Shown: in pieces, positions 54,886 to 63,731 of the stretch
How the letters are laid out: every line of letters starts with the position of its first letter
Position numbering within the stretch: the stretch's first letter is position 1
From: CAVVZJ01 sp963752755
GTDB lineage: Bacteria; Planctomycetota; Planctomycetia; Isosphaerales; Isosphaeraceae
Assembly (NCBI GenBank): GCA_963752755.1
Contig: CAVVZJ010000006.1
Location: forward strand, 124,001-188,000
Direction of reading: 5' to 3'
DNA length: 64,000 bases
Made by a program: the position numbers and the translations under genes
The notes under the pieces: generated by a model
What the model was told of the DNA's origin: nothing
Databases searched by the model: none
What the model saw: only the letters and a program-made list of their open reading frames with translations

Positions 54886-55520
54886 TCACAACTCCAGGCC
54901 GCCCGGCAGGCCCGCGAGGACCTCGCGGAGCCGCTCCAGGGCGCGGAGGTAGCGCTTGCCGGCCGCCGCCGAGGTGATCCCCAGCACCCGGGCGGCCTCG
55001 GCGTTGGTCAGGTGCTCGAAGTGGCGCAGCGCGAGCACCTCCCGGTCGATCGGGTCCATGCCGTTGAGGGCCTCCTGGAGCCGGAGCCTGGCCTCGGCGC
55101 GGACGGCTGCCTCGCTCGGCCGGGTGAGCCGCCCCAGCAGCTGGGCGGCGAGGGCCGCGGAGCTGGCCTCGGGTATCGGGCCGAGGTGCAGGCGGACCTC
55201 GCGCCGTGCGTCGCGCATCGGGGTGCCCAGGTGGTGGCGGTGCAGCTCCAGCAGCTTGTTCCCGGCGATGCCCCGAAGCCACAGGAAGAACGGCACGGCC
55301 AGCCGCGCCAGATAGGCGTCCAGCCCCCGGGACGCGGCCAGGAAGACCTCCTGCACCACGTCGTCGTCGTCGATCCGCCCGCGCAGCCTCGGGTCGAGCC
55401 GGAGGCCGACCATCCGGCGCAGGCGGGCCGCATGACGGGCCAGCAGCGCCCCCGACTCTCCCGGTCCCCCTCGGCCACTCGACCGAGGAGGTGATGGGTC
55501 GCGCTCGAGTCCTGGTCCAT
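54886..55520 (-). CDS. ECF sigma factor next to the kinase (one frameshift)
   Basis: ATG 55520 gives MDQDSSATHHLLGRVAEGDR, then after a frameshift near 55460 ESGALLARHAARLRRMVGLR, the region-2 motif DDDDVVQEVFLAASRGLDAY, LARLAVPFFLWLRGIAGNKL and region 4 with MDPIDREVLALRHFEHLTNA, EAARVLGITSAAAGKRYLRA. It is the planctomycete sigma type that commonly sits ahead of a Ser/Thr kinase. The kinase starts 41 bases downstream. The sigma may be a phosphorylation target of the kinase or may control it; that is inferred from the recurrent pairing. Confidence 0.88.
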
Positions 55521-55833
55521 GATCGGTCCCCTGGAGGGGTAATTGCGCGCCCGAGACCGCCCGAGACAGGGGATGGGCGGTAACCGGACCTTCCCGGTGT
55601 ATCAGATCCCGCTCCCCGCCTCCGTCGAAAAATGGGGATTTCGCGTCTCGCAGCGCGCCGGGCCTGCAATTAGGGGCGGGAGCGACCGCGAGAGTCGCGG
55701 CCAGTGCCATCCCGATCCCCGGCTCGGCGGCCCGACGCGCCGGCCGGGTCGGGTGTCGCATCCGTCCCGGCGATCCCTCTGCTCGCCGGGGCCGATCGCT
55801 TCACCACCCCAGGCAGATCAGGGAGAGTTCATC

Positions 55834-56412
55834 ATGAGTCGAGCCTGCCCCCTCCGGACGGCGGCCCTCATCTCCGCCGTCTTCCTGGCCGGCCAGTCGG
55901 CCGCCAGGGCCGACCGGCCCGAGGTCGTGATCAATGGCGTCGGCGCCGCCGATTTCCTCGACCCGAACCCGTGCGACCAGTTCAACACCGTCGCACCCTT
56001 CGGAGCGTCGACCTTCACCGTCCACGCGCGGATCGACCGACGCGGGCGGGTCGACGGCATCTTCACCTGCGCGATCCGCGACTGCTTCGTGGGACCGGGC
56101 CCCGACGACTATGGGGACATCCTCCTCGTCGGCGTGCTGACAGACGTGGTCCATGTCTCGCGCAGGGGCCCGGACCGGGTGGCGCTGGAGGGGGACGGCT
56201 ACTTCTTCATCGACGGCGTCGAGGGGGTCGTGGACCAGTTCCGGTTCCAGGTCGAATTGCGCGAGGGCGGCCGGGGCGTCGGCGGGTTCGCCTACACGGA
56301 CTACGTGACCGCGTTGGGCGAGGGACTCGAATACGGCGACGGCCGGGTCGATGACGGGTTCGACCACGAGGGGATCACCCGGGGTCATATCCAGATCCGG
56401 ATCCACGACTGA
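55834..56412 (+). CDS. Secreted hypothetical protein
   Basis: ATG 55834 gives a signal peptide MSRACPLRTAALISAVFLAG followed by QSAARA and cleavage-like AxA. The mature protein is acidic and beta-rich (DQFNTVAPFGASTFTVHARI, DDYGDILLVGVLTDVVHVSR, DGYFFIDGVEGVVDQFRFQV), with HEGITRGHIQIRIHD at the end. No domain is recognised. It sits 138 bases before a haloperoxidase-like gene on the same strand, so the two may be co-expressed, but no link is shown. Confidence 0.6.
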   Translation: MSRACPLRTAALISAVFLAGQSAARADRPEVVINGVGAADFLDPNPCDQFNTVAPFGASTFTVHARIDRRGRVDGIFTCAIRDCFVGPGPDDYGDILLVGVLTDVVHVSRRGPDRVALEGDGYFFIDGVEGVVDQFRFQVELREGGRGVGGFAYTDYVTALGEGLEYGDGRVDDGFDHEGITRGHIQIRIHD

Positions 56413-56549
56413 TCCGGCGGGGGATCCGCCTCGATCGACGCCCACGCCGGGCGGAATCGGAGAAATCGCATCATCCGCGTCATGAAGAAAGTGCACAGCC
56501 CGGCATCCAACTGGCCGGGCGAGCCCTCGTCCCATCGGGAGATTCTACG

Positions 56550-57968
56550 ATGAGGGGCATCTGGCCTGAATCCGCCGCACGTTTCCTGGCGCTGGCGATC
56601 ACCATCGGCGCTCCGGGCATCGGCCGGGCCGACACCGTCGTGGTGCGCTGGAGCGACACCACGCTGGAGTGCGTCCGCCAGTCGAAGATCGGCCCACCGA
56701 TGGTGGCCCGGGCCCTGGGTATTGTCCACACCTGCATGTACGACGCCTGGGCCGCGTATGATCCGGTCGCGGTCGGCACGCGGTTCGGCGACGACCTCCG
56801 CCGCCCGCGCCGAGCGGTCCAGGGCGAACAAGGCCAAGGCGATCAGCTTCGCCGCTTATTATGCCCTGGTCGATCTGTTCCCCAACCTGCGGGGGCTCGC
56901 CGATGCCCAGCTCGCTGAACTCGGCTACGCCCCGACCGACGACAGCATCCCAGCCCGGGTTGGGACGGCCTGCGCCAGGCCGTGACCGAGTTCCGCCACG
57001 GCGACGGCTCGAACCAGCTCGGCGACCTCCACCCGGGCGCGTATTCCGATTACACCGGCTACCAGCCCGTCAACACACCCGACCACATCAACGACCCGAA
57101 CCGCTGGCAGCCGCTGCGATTCTCCGACGGCCAGGGCGGCTTCGCGGTCCCCGGCTACATCGGGCCGCACTGGGGCCTCGTCACGCCTTTCGCGCTCGCG
57201 TCGGGCGATCAGTTCCGGCCCCCACCGCCGGCGCCATTCGGCTCGCGGGAGTATGCCCGGCAGGCCAGGCAGATCCTGCGCTATCGCGCCGCCCTGACCG
57301 ACACCCAGAAGGTCATCGCCGAGTACTGGGCCGACGGGCCGAACTCCGAGCTGCCACCCGGCCACTGGTGCCTCTTCGCCCAGTTCGTCTCGCGGCGGGA
57401 TCATCATGACCTGGACCGCGACGTCAAGCTGTTCTTCCTCGTGAGCAACGCCGTGATGGACGCAGGGATCGCCGCCTGGGATTGCAAGCGGGCCTATGAC
57501 TACGTCCGCCCCGTCACGGCGGTCCACGTGCTCTTCGCCGGCACGCCGGTGCGGGCCTGGGCCGGACCTTACCGGGGGACGCGCCGGATCGACGGCTCGA
57601 CCTGGCTGCCCTACCAGCCGCTGACGTTCATCACGCCGCCGTTCCCCGAATACGCCTCGGGCCACAGCACCTTCAGCGCCGCCGCCGCCGAGGTCCTGAG
57701 GCGGTTCACGGGCAGCGACCGGTTCCATGGCGAGGTCATCTTCCCACGCGGCTCTTCGCGGGTCGAGCCCGGCCTAACACCGACGAGAGACATCACGCTG
57801 CGCTGGTCAACCTTCAGCGCCGCGGCCGACGAGGCGGGGCTGTCTCGGCGCTACGGCGGGATCCACTTCGAGCAGGGCGACCTGGAGGGCCGCGAGCTCG
57901 GCCGCCTGGTCGGCACCGCAGTCTGGGAGAAGGGCCTCACCTACTTCAACGGCACCGCCGTCGACTGA
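56550..57968 (+). CDS. Vanadium-dependent haloperoxidase-like protein (two frameshifts)
   Basis: Starts with a signal peptide (RFLALAITIGAPGIGRADT). Early motifs are VARALGIVHTCMYDAWAAYD, then after frameshifts near 56805 and 56965 GDGSNQLGDLHPGAYSDYTG. The C-terminal PAP2/VHPO active site is present: PPFPEYASGHSTFSAAAAEV (SGHS) and RRYGGIHFEQGDLEGRELGR (GGIHF), which with upstream Lys/Arg residues binds vanadate. The family oxidises halides with peroxide, or acts as acid phosphatases in related members. It is exported. The frameshifts are probably sequence errors, as the motifs are all in order. Confidence 0.8.
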
Positions 57969-58254
57969 AGAGATGGGTCTTGATGTCCCGACAACCCGAT
58001 CGCCCCGGACGGATCTCATGCCATGACGCTTACGAGATCATCAATTGAGGTAGATTACGCGGCAATTGCATCAACGTTTCATTTATTGAAATTCTCCCGG
58101 TTGGGCAGAGAGCCTCCGCAGCGGTCGAACGAACGCTTTCTCGGAGGGACGCCGGGCCATGCAGCGCGATTCGGGGTGGTCGTCCGAATCAACCTCGGCT
58201 CAATCGACCTCGGCCTTTCGGACCGACGCGCAAGGTGAGCGACGGACCAAATCC

Positions 58255-59037
58255 CTACCACAACGTGTACCCGCCATCGATCACCAGGGCCGCCCCGGTC
58301 ATGTAGCGCGAGGCGTCACTGGCCAGGTACACCGCGAGCGGCCCAAGATCCTCCGGCTGGCCGAAATCACCCAGCGGGATGTTGGCGCGGAACCGTTCGA
58401 TCACCTCCGGATGAATGCTGGACCAGTGCTCGTTCGGCTCCGTCATGAAGCCGCCCGGCAGGATGGCGTTGACGGTGATCCTGTGGACTGCCCAGTCGGC
58501 CGCGACGGCTCGGGTGAACTGCAGCATCGCCCCCTTCGCCGTCTCGTAGTGCCGGCCGGCGATGCCCCGCCCCGCGACCAGGGCATTGATCGACGCGATG
58601 TTGATGATCCGTCCCCCCCGGCCCCGCTCGATCATCGCGGCGCCGAGCCACCTCGTGCAGACCATGCAGCTGGTGAGATTCAGGTCGATCAACTCGCGCC
58701 ACTTGTCGAGCGGCATGGATTCCGTGGGGATGTTCTCGCGCCGGCCACCCACGTTGTTGATGAGGATGTCGATCGGGCCGAGATGTTCCAGGGCCGACCG
58801 GCACGCCTGCTCGCATTCGGCGGGGTTGCCCACGTCCGCCGCGATGGTCCAGGCTTGCCGGCCCAGGGCGCGGATGTCGCCGGCCGTCTTGTCCAGGCTG
58901 GCTTGATCGCGGCCGACGAGGATCACATCGGCCCCGGCGTCGGCGATCGCGACCGCCATCTCCCGTCCCAGGCCGCGACTGCCGCCGGTGATGAAGAGGC
59001 GCTTTCCCGTCAACTTGAATCGGTCAAACACGCTCAT
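58255..59037 (-). CDS. SDR-family oxidoreductase
   Basis: An intact 260-residue protein. Rossmann start LFITGGSRGLGREMAVAIAD (TGxxxGxG), adenine-binding AADVGN, NNVGG-containing DILINNVGGRRENIPTES, catalytic Ser in RIINIASINALVAGRGIAGR, and Tyr/Lys in HYETAKGAMLQF. The C-terminal ending SRYMTGAALVIDGGYTLW is typical. It uses NAD(P)H; the substrate is unknown, and glucose- or gluconate-type dehydrogenases are the closest memory match. Start at ATG 59037. Convergent with the haloperoxidase gene and divergent from nothing obvious upstream. Confidence 0.92.
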   Translation of the reverse strand: MSVFDRFKLTGKRLFITGGSRGLGREMAVAIADAGADVILVGRDQASLDKTAGDIRALGRQAWTIAADVGNPAECEQACRSALEHLGPIDILINNVGGRRENIPTESMPLDKWRELIDLNLTSCMVCTRWLGAAMIERGRGGRIINIASINALVAGRGIAGRHYETAKGAMLQFTRAVAADWAVHRITVNAILPGGFMTEPNEHWSSIHPEVIERFRANIPLGDFGQPEDLGPLAVYLASDASRYMTGAALVIDGGYTLW

Positions 59038-59271
59038 GGCGTCGTCATGCCTCCTTTCCGAGCTCCGGGTCAGGGCCAGTTTACCGACATTCCGGCGGGG
59101 CGGCCAGGAGGCTAAAGACGAACACCCGGTCCTTCGAGTCGGTCGCGACTCCGGCGGCCTCGACGAGGCGCCAGCCCTCGGGCAACATCCCCCCGCCTCA
59201 CAGACTTCAAGTCGCGGCCAATCCACCGGAACCCTCACGGATTCCATGCCCGAACTCCGACTGCGGGTCAC

Positions 59272-60318
59272 TCACCTGGCCCAGGGGATGTGGTAGCCGG
59301 TCGCGTTCAACCGGATCCGGTAGAGGCTCTTGTCCACGGTGATGTAGAGGACCTTCCTCTCGGCGCCGATGCCGAAATCGACGTTGCTCGGGTTGCCGCT
59401 CGGCTCCCGGCTGCCTGGCTGCGGCTCGCCGGTCTTGATGAACGCCACCTCCTTGCCGGCCGGGTCGATGACGAGGATGCCGGGACGGCTGGGCCGGCGG
59501 GAGGCGAGGTAGATCCGGCCCTTGGTATCGACCGTCATCCCGTCGCTCCCCTCCTCGTCGCCGAAGTCGATGAGCGTGCGCCGCGGGCCGTCCACCCGCC
59601 CGTCCGGGCCGAGGGGGAACGCGTAGACCTTCATTGCCCCGAGCTTGGGCTTCGGGGCGGTGGGATCGATCCGGTCGGTGCCGTTGTTGTGATCGGCGAC
59701 ATAGAGCGTCCTCTGGTCGGGGCTGATCGCGATGCCGTTGGGCTTCTCGACATCATGTGTGACCTCGACGACGGCCCCGTCGGTGTCGAGCCGGTAAACG
59801 GCGCGGTACTTCAGCTCGCGAGGCTCGGCACCCAGGTAGCGCGGGTCGGTGAAGTAGATGCGGCCCTTCTCGTCGATGCAAAGGTCGTTGCAGGCGTTGA
59901 ATCGCTTGCCCTCGAAGCGGTCGGCGAGGACGCGTCGCTCGCCGGTCTTCACGTCCCACCGCGCCACGCACCGGCCGCCGCCGTCGGAGCCTTCGCAGGC
60001 GATGAGGAACCCCTCGGCGTCGAACATCAGGCCGTTCGACTTGTGGCTGTCGGGGGCGAAGACCGTCGTCGTCCTCGTGCCCGGGTCGAACCGCAGGATC
60101 ATCCCCTTGTCCTCGCCGACGGGGATCTCCGAGAAGTACATCGAGCCGTCCGGGGCGGCGGCGACGCCTTCGGTGAGGCCGCCCTGGATCGGGGCGGTTC
60201 GTGTGTAGAGCAACTCCAGTTCGGCCCCCGGCGGGACTACGTCGTCGGCCGCCACCGTCACGGAGGCTCCGACGATGAACACCACAGCGGTGGAGCGGGC
60301 AGACCGGCGCATGAGCAT
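59272..60318 (-). CDS. SMP-30/gluconolactonase family protein, secreted
   Basis: A signal peptide (RRSARSTAVVFIVGASVTVA) leads to a six-bladed propeller of the SMP-30/LRE family: LTEGVAAAPDGSMYFSEIPV, KSNGLMFDAEGFLIACEGSD, NACNDLCIDEKGRIYFTDPR, KPNGIAISPDQRTLYVADHN and GSDGMTVDTKGRIYLASRRP. Metal-binding Glu, Asn and Asp residues sit in the NG/ND/DG loops. It likely hydrolyses a sugar lactone. It follows an SDR gene (234 bases away) in the same direction, which fits a sugar-oxidation pathway, but no operon is proven. Intact, 348 residues. Confidence 0.9.
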   Translation of the reverse strand: MLMRRSARSTAVVFIVGASVTVAADDVVPPGAELELLYTRTAPIQGGLTEGVAAAPDGSMYFSEIPVGEDKGMILRFDPGTRTTTVFAPDSHKSNGLMFDAEGFLIACEGSDGGGRCVARWDVKTGERRVLADRFEGKRFNACNDLCIDEKGRIYFTDPRYLGAEPRELKYRAVYRLDTDGAVVEVTHDVEKPNGIAISPDQRTLYVADHNNGTDRIDPTAPKPKLGAMKVYAFPLGPDGRVDGPRRTLIDFGDEEGSDGMTVDTKGRIYLASRRPSRPGILVIDPAGKEVAFIKTGEPQPGSREPSGNPSNVDFGIGAERKVLYITVDKSLYRIRLNATGYHIPWAR

Positions 60319-61027
60319 CTCCTGGGCGTTGTCGGGGGCCGGGTCCGGCGACGATGCAGGCGATCCGGCCGAGTCCCGGAGAGGATCGAGCCTCGATGTA
60401 TGGCACGAGTGATGATGCCAGGTTCGTCGGTTGAGGTAAAGCTAGCCGAAGCGCCCCTCAGAGGGCCCGGTGACGGGGCCACGTGCCCGCTCGAGTCGAG
60501 GGGTTGGCTGCTTCGTTCTCGGGGATCGATACGGTCTGATCGGCCGAGATAGTTGCGGATTTCGAGGCAACGGCGTTTCGGACCGAAGTGTGCAACGCGG
60601 CTCTCGGCCGGCAGGCGAGGTGGAGGCCCGACGAGAAGGAACTGTGTTCACGAGTCCAGCGACGCGCTTTCTGCACGAACTGGCACGGTCGGTCATCATA
60701 TCGATTCGCTACCCAAGTATCCGCCCGCTGCTACTGCGGACGCAGACGATCGGGCTGATGGCCCCGATACCCGGGAGCGTCACGGTCGGGGGCTCAGGAA
60801 CCACCGAGAGGGCCGCGACCGCCGGGGAGATCGGCGGGTCAAGCACGAAGCACGCATCCGTGATCGTGTCGGCCGTCCCGGGGGCATCCAGGGCGATCAG
60901 GGAGCCCTGGCCCGCGGTCGAGCCCGCCGTGAACCGGAACTGGGAGGGTTTATCCCATGGACGCTCGCCCTGATCACCAATCCCCTGGCGAAAGGCCGCG
61001 AAGATTGACTCGATGCGCCCGTCCAGC
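60319..61027. other. Gene-poor stretch before the IS630/IS701 nest
   Basis: No gene supported. It contains CGGCGTTTCGGACCGAAG (60571-60588), the same 18 bases as at 51127-51144. A plus-strand frame at 60470 of 167 residues has no family character. The right edge, GCTA at 61026-61029, is the flank of IS630. Confidence 0.45.
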
Positions 61028-62127
61028 TAGTGTCCTGAGTCAGAAGTTCGCTCACAAACCTTCTTGACCCGTTCCAGAATCAGATCCGCGTTGGCCGTCC
61101 ACACGAACGGTCGGGGATTCTCGTTATGCGTGGCCAGATACTCCAGGATCGCCTTCTCCAAAGCCGCCACGCTCCGGAAGACTCCGCGTCGGATCTGCTT
61201 CTCGGTGATCTCGGCGAAGAACCGCTCCACCTGGTTCAGCCACGATCCGCTCGTCGGTGTGAAATGCAGGTGATACTCCGGATGCCGAGCCAACCACCGC
61301 TTCACCGCCGCCGTCTTATGCGTGCCGTAGTTGTCCAGAATGATGTGGATCTCCACGCCAGGCTCGCGCTCGACCTGAGCATCGATCTCGTTGAGGAACT
61401 TGAGGAACTCCTGCTGGCGGTGGCGGCGATAGCACTTGCCGATCACCGCACCCGTGGCCACATTCAGCGCGGCGAACAGCGAGGTTGTGCCGTTGCGGAC
61501 GGAGTCAGGGGTTCGACGCTCGGCCTGTCCCGGCGTCATCGGCAGCAAGGGCTGGGTGCGGTCCAATGCCTGGACCTGACTCTTCTCGTCGACCGACAGC
61601 ACGATGGCGTTCTCCGGCGGGCTCATGGACAGCCCAACGATTTCGCGGACCTTCTCGACGAAGAACGGATCGGTGGAAAGCTTGAAGGTCTCGCTCTTGT
61701 GAGGCTTCAACTCGAAGGCCTTCCAGATCCGGGCGATGGCGCTCTGAGACATCCCCAGCTTGCGGGCCATGCCGCGGGTGCTCCATTGGGTGGCGGCCCT
61801 GGGCTTGGTCTCCAGGGTCTGGGTGACGACCTGCTCGACCATCGCGTCGGTGATCTTTCGAGGGGCGTCGGGTCGGGGTCCGTCGGCGAGGCCATCCAGA
61901 CGCAGTTCGAGGAAACGCCTTCGCCACTTACCCACGGTGATGACATGGACGCCGAGCCGAGCGGCGACGTCCTTGTTGTCGAGTCCCTGAGCACAAGCCA
62001 GGATGATTCGGGCCCGGGTGGCGAGCCGCTGGGTGCTCTTGGGCCGCGCGGCCCAGGTTTCCAAGGTCTGCCGCTCGTCGTCGGTGAGGACCAGTTCGGC
62101 CTTGGGGCGTCCACCTTTTTTCATCAT
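61027..62127 (-). CDS. IS630-family transposase
   Basis: Starts at ATG 62127 (MMKKGGRPKAELVLTDDERQ) with a helix-turn-helix (LDNKDVAARLGVHVITVGKW, LGMSQSAIARIWKAFELKPH) and the DDE core IVLSVDEKSQVQALDRTQPL, IHIILDNYGTHKTAAVKRWL and SGSWLNQVERFFAEITEKQI. The last codons GAC TCA GGA CAC are followed by TAG, made from the element's edge plus the duplicated TA (61027-61029). The product is intact, ~366 residues. It is oriented outward toward 61.0 kb. Confidence 0.93.
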   Translation of the reverse strand: MMKKGGRPKAELVLTDDERQTLETWAARPKSTQRLATRARIILACAQGLDNKDVAARLGVHVITVGKWRRRFLELRLDGLADGPRPDAPRKITDAMVEQVVTQTLETKPRAATQWSTRGMARKLGMSQSAIARIWKAFELKPHKSETFKLSTDPFFVEKVREIVGLSMSPPENAIVLSVDEKSQVQALDRTQPLLPMTPGQAERRTPDSVRNGTTSLFAALNVATGAVIGKCYRRHRQQEFLKFLNEIDAQVEREPGVEIHIILDNYGTHKTAAVKRWLARHPEYHLHFTPTSGSWLNQVERFFAEITEKQIRRGVFRSVAALEKAILEYLATHNENPRPFVWTANADLILERVKKVCERTSDSGH

Positions 62128-62203
62128 ATGTCTCCCTTCGAGGATCATACAAGGAAACTGGACGGGGCGCAAGGTTAATTGGCGGATTTCTGACTCAGGA
62201 CAC
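61030..62203 (-). mobile_element. IS630-family element inserted in a CTAG site
   Basis: Inverted ends GTGTCCTGAGTCAGAA (61030-61045) and TTCTGACTCAGGACAC (62188-62203) are perfect, with a TA duplication at 61028-61029 and 62204-62205, the IS630 rule. Joining the flanks gives C-TA-G followed by TTTTACAGCAG, so the target was the left CTAG duplication of the IS701 element next to it. One intact transposase gene. A later insertion than IS701. Confidence 0.95.
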
Positions 62204-62206
62204 TAG

Positions 62207-63721
62207 TTTTACAGCAGCAGCAAATCCGCGGTGTTTCTGGTAACATCGAATCATAGGGAACTGAACACGCGAGGACCGGCCGGCCCGTCGCCCCAACACC
62301 TCATGTCGGGAGGGAGCCTCCATGACACCGGACGACGTGCGCGCCGCGGCCGAGCGACTGGTCGACTTCCACGAGCGGTTCGCCCCGCTCTTCGGTAAGG
62401 AGCAGGCTCAGGACCATGCCTATGACTACGTCAAGGGCCTGATGGTCTGCCCCGACCGCAAGAGCGTCGAGCCGATCGCCCTCCTGGTCGGCCACGGCGA
62501 TGTCTCGGGCCTCCAGAAGTTCATCAACAGCGCCCCTGGCAGTACGACGACGTCCAGGCTGAACTCCAGGCCGTCTTCGACGGCGAGCTGGTCCCCTCGG
62601 CGGCCGGGTCGCCCGCCGGCGTCGTCGGTGTCATCGACGAGTCGGCCTTCGCCAAGCAGGGCGTACACTCCGCGGGCGTGGCCCGGCAGCACAACGGCCG
62701 GCTCGGCAAGGAAGACAACTGCCAGGTCGGCGTCTTCCTCGTCGGCGTTACCCCCGCGGGGGCCGCGCTGTTGGACCACCGGCTCTACCTGCCCAAGCCC
62801 TGGTGCGAGGACACGCCTGAGGCCCGGCGCGGCGCGGCAAGGCGCACATCCCCGAGGACGTGACCTTCCGGCCCAAGGCCCGGATCGCTGCCGAACTGGT
62901 CCGCGGGGTCGTCGTGCTCGGTCAGACGCGACTGGACTGGGTGGTCGCCGACGAGGAGTACGGCAAGGCCGGGCACTTCCACGAGGCGATGGACGAGTTG
63001 GAGCAGCGGTACGTGGTCGAGGTGCCGGTGACGACGACCGTCTGGACCGAGGACCCGGCCGGGTGCGTGCCGGCGTACGGCGGCCGGGGCCAGCCGCCGA
63101 AGTGCCCGACACGGGAGGGTGTGAAGTCCGTGGCCGCGGTAGCCGCGGGGCTGCCCGCCGAAGCCTGGCAGACCCTGAAGGTGCGCGAAGGGGCGTGCGG
63201 GCCGCTGGTGTTCGAGTTCGCGGCGGTGCGGGTGTGGGCGATGCGCGACCAGAAGCCGGGGCCACCGGTGTGGCTGCTGATCCGCCGGTCGCTGGAGGCG
63301 ATCCCCGAGGTCAAGTACTACATCTCCAACGGCGGGGCCGAGACGCCCTTGAAGGTCCTGGCGTTGGTCGCCTGCACGCGCCACCGAGTGGAGGAATACT
63401 TCGGCGAGGCCAAGACGTACCTGGGGATGGCGCAGTACGAGACGCGGGCGTACGTGGGGTGGCACCATCACATGGCGCTGGTGGCGGTGGCGCACCTGTT
63501 CGTGACGTTGACGCGTCTGCGTCTGAAAAAAAGTCGAAGGGCCTGACGCTGGACCGGGCGGTGCGGCTGTTGAGGTCGGCGTTCTCCGAGGCGGAACTGA
63601 CCGTGGAGAAGGCGATCGCCCTGATGGACTACCACGAGGGGCGGAACAGGATCGCCAAGGCCTCACATGACAAGGCCTGGCACGCCAGGCATGAGGGCGT
63701 GAAATACCTGCTGCTGTAAAA
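62207..63721 (+). mobile_element. IS701-family element
   Basis: Inverted ends TTTTACAGCAGCAG (62207-62220) and CTGCTGCTGTAAAA (63708-63721) are perfect. The 4-bp target is CTAG: the right copy is 63722-63725; the left copy is split by IS630 (C-TA at 61027-61029 and G at 62206). The 1515-bp element carries a transposase with three frameshifts. CTAG is the known preference of IS701-type elements. Confidence 0.92.
62322..63719 (+). CDS. IS701-family transposase (three frameshifts)
   Basis: ATG 62322 gives LVDFHERFAPLFGKEQAQDH, AYDYVKGLMVCPDRKSVEPI. After a break near 62540 comes SPAGVVGVIDESAFAKQGVH (first Asp), VARQHNGRLGKEDNCQVGVF. After 62845 come LDWVVADEEYGKAGHFHEAM (second Asp) and CTRHRVEEYFGEAKTYLGMA (Glu region) with WHHHMALVAVAHLFV. 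The end is back in the first frame: KAIALMDYHEGRNRIAKASH and EGVKYLLL. All blocks are present. If the frameshifts are real, the copy is dead; assembly indels are equally likely. Confidence 0.85.
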   Translation: MTPDDVRAAAERLVDFHERFAPLFGKEQAQDHAYDYVKGLMVCPDRKSVEPIALLVGHGDVSGLQKFINSAPGSTTTSRLNSRPSSTASWSPRRPGRPPASSVSSTSRPSPSRAYTPRAWPGSTTAGSARKTTARSASSSSALPPRGPRCWTTGSTCPSPGARTRLRPGAARQGAHPRGRDLPAQGPDRCRTGPRGRRARSDATGLGGRRRGVRQGRALPRGDGRVGAAVRGRGAGDDDRLDRGPGRVRAGVRRPGPAAEVPDTGGCEVRGRGSRGAARRSLADPEGARRGVRAAGVRVRGGAGVGDARPEAGATGVAADPPVAGGDPRGQVLHLQRRGRDALEGPGVGRLHAPPSGGILRRGQDVPGDGAVRDAGVRGVAPSHGAGGGGAPVRDVDASASEKKSKGLTLDRAVRLLRSAFSEAELTVEKAIALMDYHEGRNRIAKASHDKAWHARHEGVKYLLL

Positions 63722-63731
63722 CTAGAGCGGT

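Noticed and set aside
59290..60552. A 420-codon plus-strand frame opposite the SMP-30 gene
   Set aside because: Antisense shadow of a well-conserved propeller protein, without domain similarity.
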